Source of the DNA: Chiua virens
Lineage: Eukaryota; Basidiomycota; Agaricomycetes; Boletales; Boletaceae
Length of the DNA stretch: 64,000 nucleotides
Reading direction: 5' to 3'
Assembly (NCBI GenBank): GCA_019787685.1
Contig: JAHNUO010000009.1
Coordinates: 1,798,001-1,862,000, forward strand
Numbering within the stretch: position 1 is the stretch's first letter; the number at the start of each line of letters is the position of its first letter. The notes beneath the pieces were generated by a model. The model was not told the DNA's origin, searched no databases, and worked only from the letters and a program-made list of their open reading frames with translations. A program made the translations under genes and the position numbers. This document shows, piece after piece, positions 61,278-64,000 of this stretch.

Positions 61278-61577
61278 GAGTAAGAGTTTCGTATATTTGT
61301 GAACGGGAAATTGAGAGGATACTTGAGGGTGAGGGGAAAGAATGAGAAACGGCGAGTGACTGAGTTGTGACTGAATGGCAATGCTTTATCACCTGGCGCA
61401 CGTCTCCGGTCACTCGACCATTCATGGAAATTATCCGGCTCAGCTCCCCGATACGGCGATACCTCCCTCTGTGACTCGTGTTTCGACATGAGAAATGCGT
61501 ACATACTAGAGACATAATGTGGGTATGCTAACACCAAACAGACTAGTACCACGAAAAACAGAGTGCCCGAATAAGCC
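61278..61577. other. Short intergenic promoter of the FHA gene
   Basis: Only 300 bp separate the CDK1 stop from the FHA start on the same strand. A CT-rich run (CATTCTTTCCCCTCACCCTC on the minus strand, about 61.33 kb) precedes the ATG, as is common for basidiomycete promoters. Confidence 0.45.
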
Positions 61578-63231
<1,654 letters not shown>

Positions 63232-63559
63232 ATGATCAGACAGGAGAACCAAGACAGCGGGTGATGATGCGGGTAGGGAAAAAAAGAGTAGACGGTGGTC
63301 GTTAAATACTAAGAGGGACCTGGCGGGTCAAGTAAGCCGAACTAGGTGGATCACGTCTCATCACATCGCCACAGCTTCTCCTTTTCCCCGGGTTACACTC
63401 AAATATGGAACATCCAAACAAATTCCTACTCGGTCCGGCTCTTCGTCGTCAAGGCCTATTCCCATGATCCTTGAGCGTGCCGAACGCACCCTAAGTTACT
63501 ACTACGTACACCTTTTTTTAACCCTCCCACACGTCTAACACGTCTAACCGGAGGGCACC
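63232..63559. promoter_or_regulatory. CDK1 upstream region
   Basis: This stretch lies between the stop of the next minus-strand gene and the CDK1 ATG. It carries a tandem ACGTCTAAC-ACGTCTAACC (63531-63549) and a T-run before it. I do not know a factor for this repeat; regulatory meaning is a guess. Confidence 0.35.
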
Positions 63560-64000
63560 TCACCCCGGCCTCGGCCAGTTTATTTGCTCGCCCTGGCGCC
63601 GCATTCGCGTGACATCAATGTACTCTCCCGGCCAAGGTTCTTCGCCTAAGCATCGGCGAATCAGTCATGATACCGTCAGGTTATGTGAACCTTACTCACT
63701 TCGATCGATAATGTCCACGTCCACGTCCTCTTCATCATCGTTTTCTTCCTCTGATTCCCATCGGTCATTGAGCGCAGCCTCCGGATTCCTGGAGCGATCC
63801 ACGGCAAGATCGCGCATGAATCGGCTCAACGATGCCTCTTTGACATCTTGCAGCGATTTCTCCCGGGCGGCGCGGGCGCGGGCGAGTTCGGGAAGATATT
63901 CCCTAAATTCACGATCCATCAACCACTCAGTTTCCACAAATAGATCGAGGCGAATGTCTCCAAAAAAATGAATATAATAACGCACTTCTCGTACGTATCT
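63560..64000 (-). CDS. 3' end of an unknown gene, cut by the window edge
   Basis: The last two exons are clear. One begins near 63960 after a TTTTTTTGGAG acceptor and reads IRLDLFVETEWLMDREFREYLPELARARAAREKSLQDVKEASLSR then FMRDLAVDRSRNPEAALNDRWESEEENDDEEDVDVDII. A GTGAGT...CTTAG intron (about 63700-63650) follows, and the final exon reads EEPWPGEYIDVTRMRRQGEQINWPRPG with stop at 63560-63562. The acidic stretch and helical, Arg-rich part suggest an intracellular protein. I do not recognise it; the start lies outside the window. Confidence 0.6.

Overview
The window is a piece of a filamentous basidiomycete (Agaricomycetes-type) chromosome. The evidence is dense genes cut by many GT-AG introns of about 48-65 bp, a mitochondrial EF-G, CDK1, a DASH-complex Spc19, a KRE6/SKN1 glucan-synthesis protein, an Ifi6-like membrane protein and a DUF6533-like seven-TM protein, together with Plavaka, Helitron and Tc1 element relics. 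No bacterial-type operons or ribosome binding sites are present; exons were assembled by hand from splice signals and family conservation.

Layout. 1-2.8 kb: decayed Plavaka/KDZ-type transposase. 2.8-16 kb: Ifi6-like secreted/membrane protein (-), small unknown gene (+), LamB/YcsF (PxpA-like) lactam-utilisation protein (+), an unresolved gene (-), mitochondrial EF-G (-), Spc19 (+), and a seven-TM protein (+). 16-23.6 kb: an expressed-looking cytochrome P450 and, 5 kb downstream, a 5'-truncated, stop-ridden second copy, with a frame-disrupted WD40/coiled-coil gene between them. 23.6-30.8 kb: KRE6/SKN1 gene (-) between long stretches without convincing genes. 30.8-40.1 kb: tandem pair of large multi-TM family-2 glycosyltransferases; the first copy carries two single-base frameshifts, the second reads cleanly. 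40.4-55.2 kb: an AT-rich, strongly CpG-depleted repeat island with decayed Helitron, Tc1 and LTR-like sequence, into which a young, intact Tc1 element with normal CpG content is inserted. 55.7-64 kb: GH47 alpha-mannosidase (+), intron-containing tRNA-Glu (-), tail-anchored FHA/coiled-coil protein (-), CDK1 (-), and the 3' end of an unknown gene (-).

Functional themes are housekeeping (mitochondrial translation, cell cycle, kinetochore, N-glycan trimming), cell wall/glycan synthesis (KRE6, two GT2), and repeat turnover. I did not find a clearly new defence or mobile system. The most informative signals are the methylation-type (CpG to TpG/CpA) decay of the repeat island against an undamaged Tc1, a P450 whose I-helix acid is replaced by Val while its dead paralogue keeps Glu, a run of 8-, 23- and 6-nt exons at the start of CDK1, and single-base indels in several otherwise conserved ORFs.
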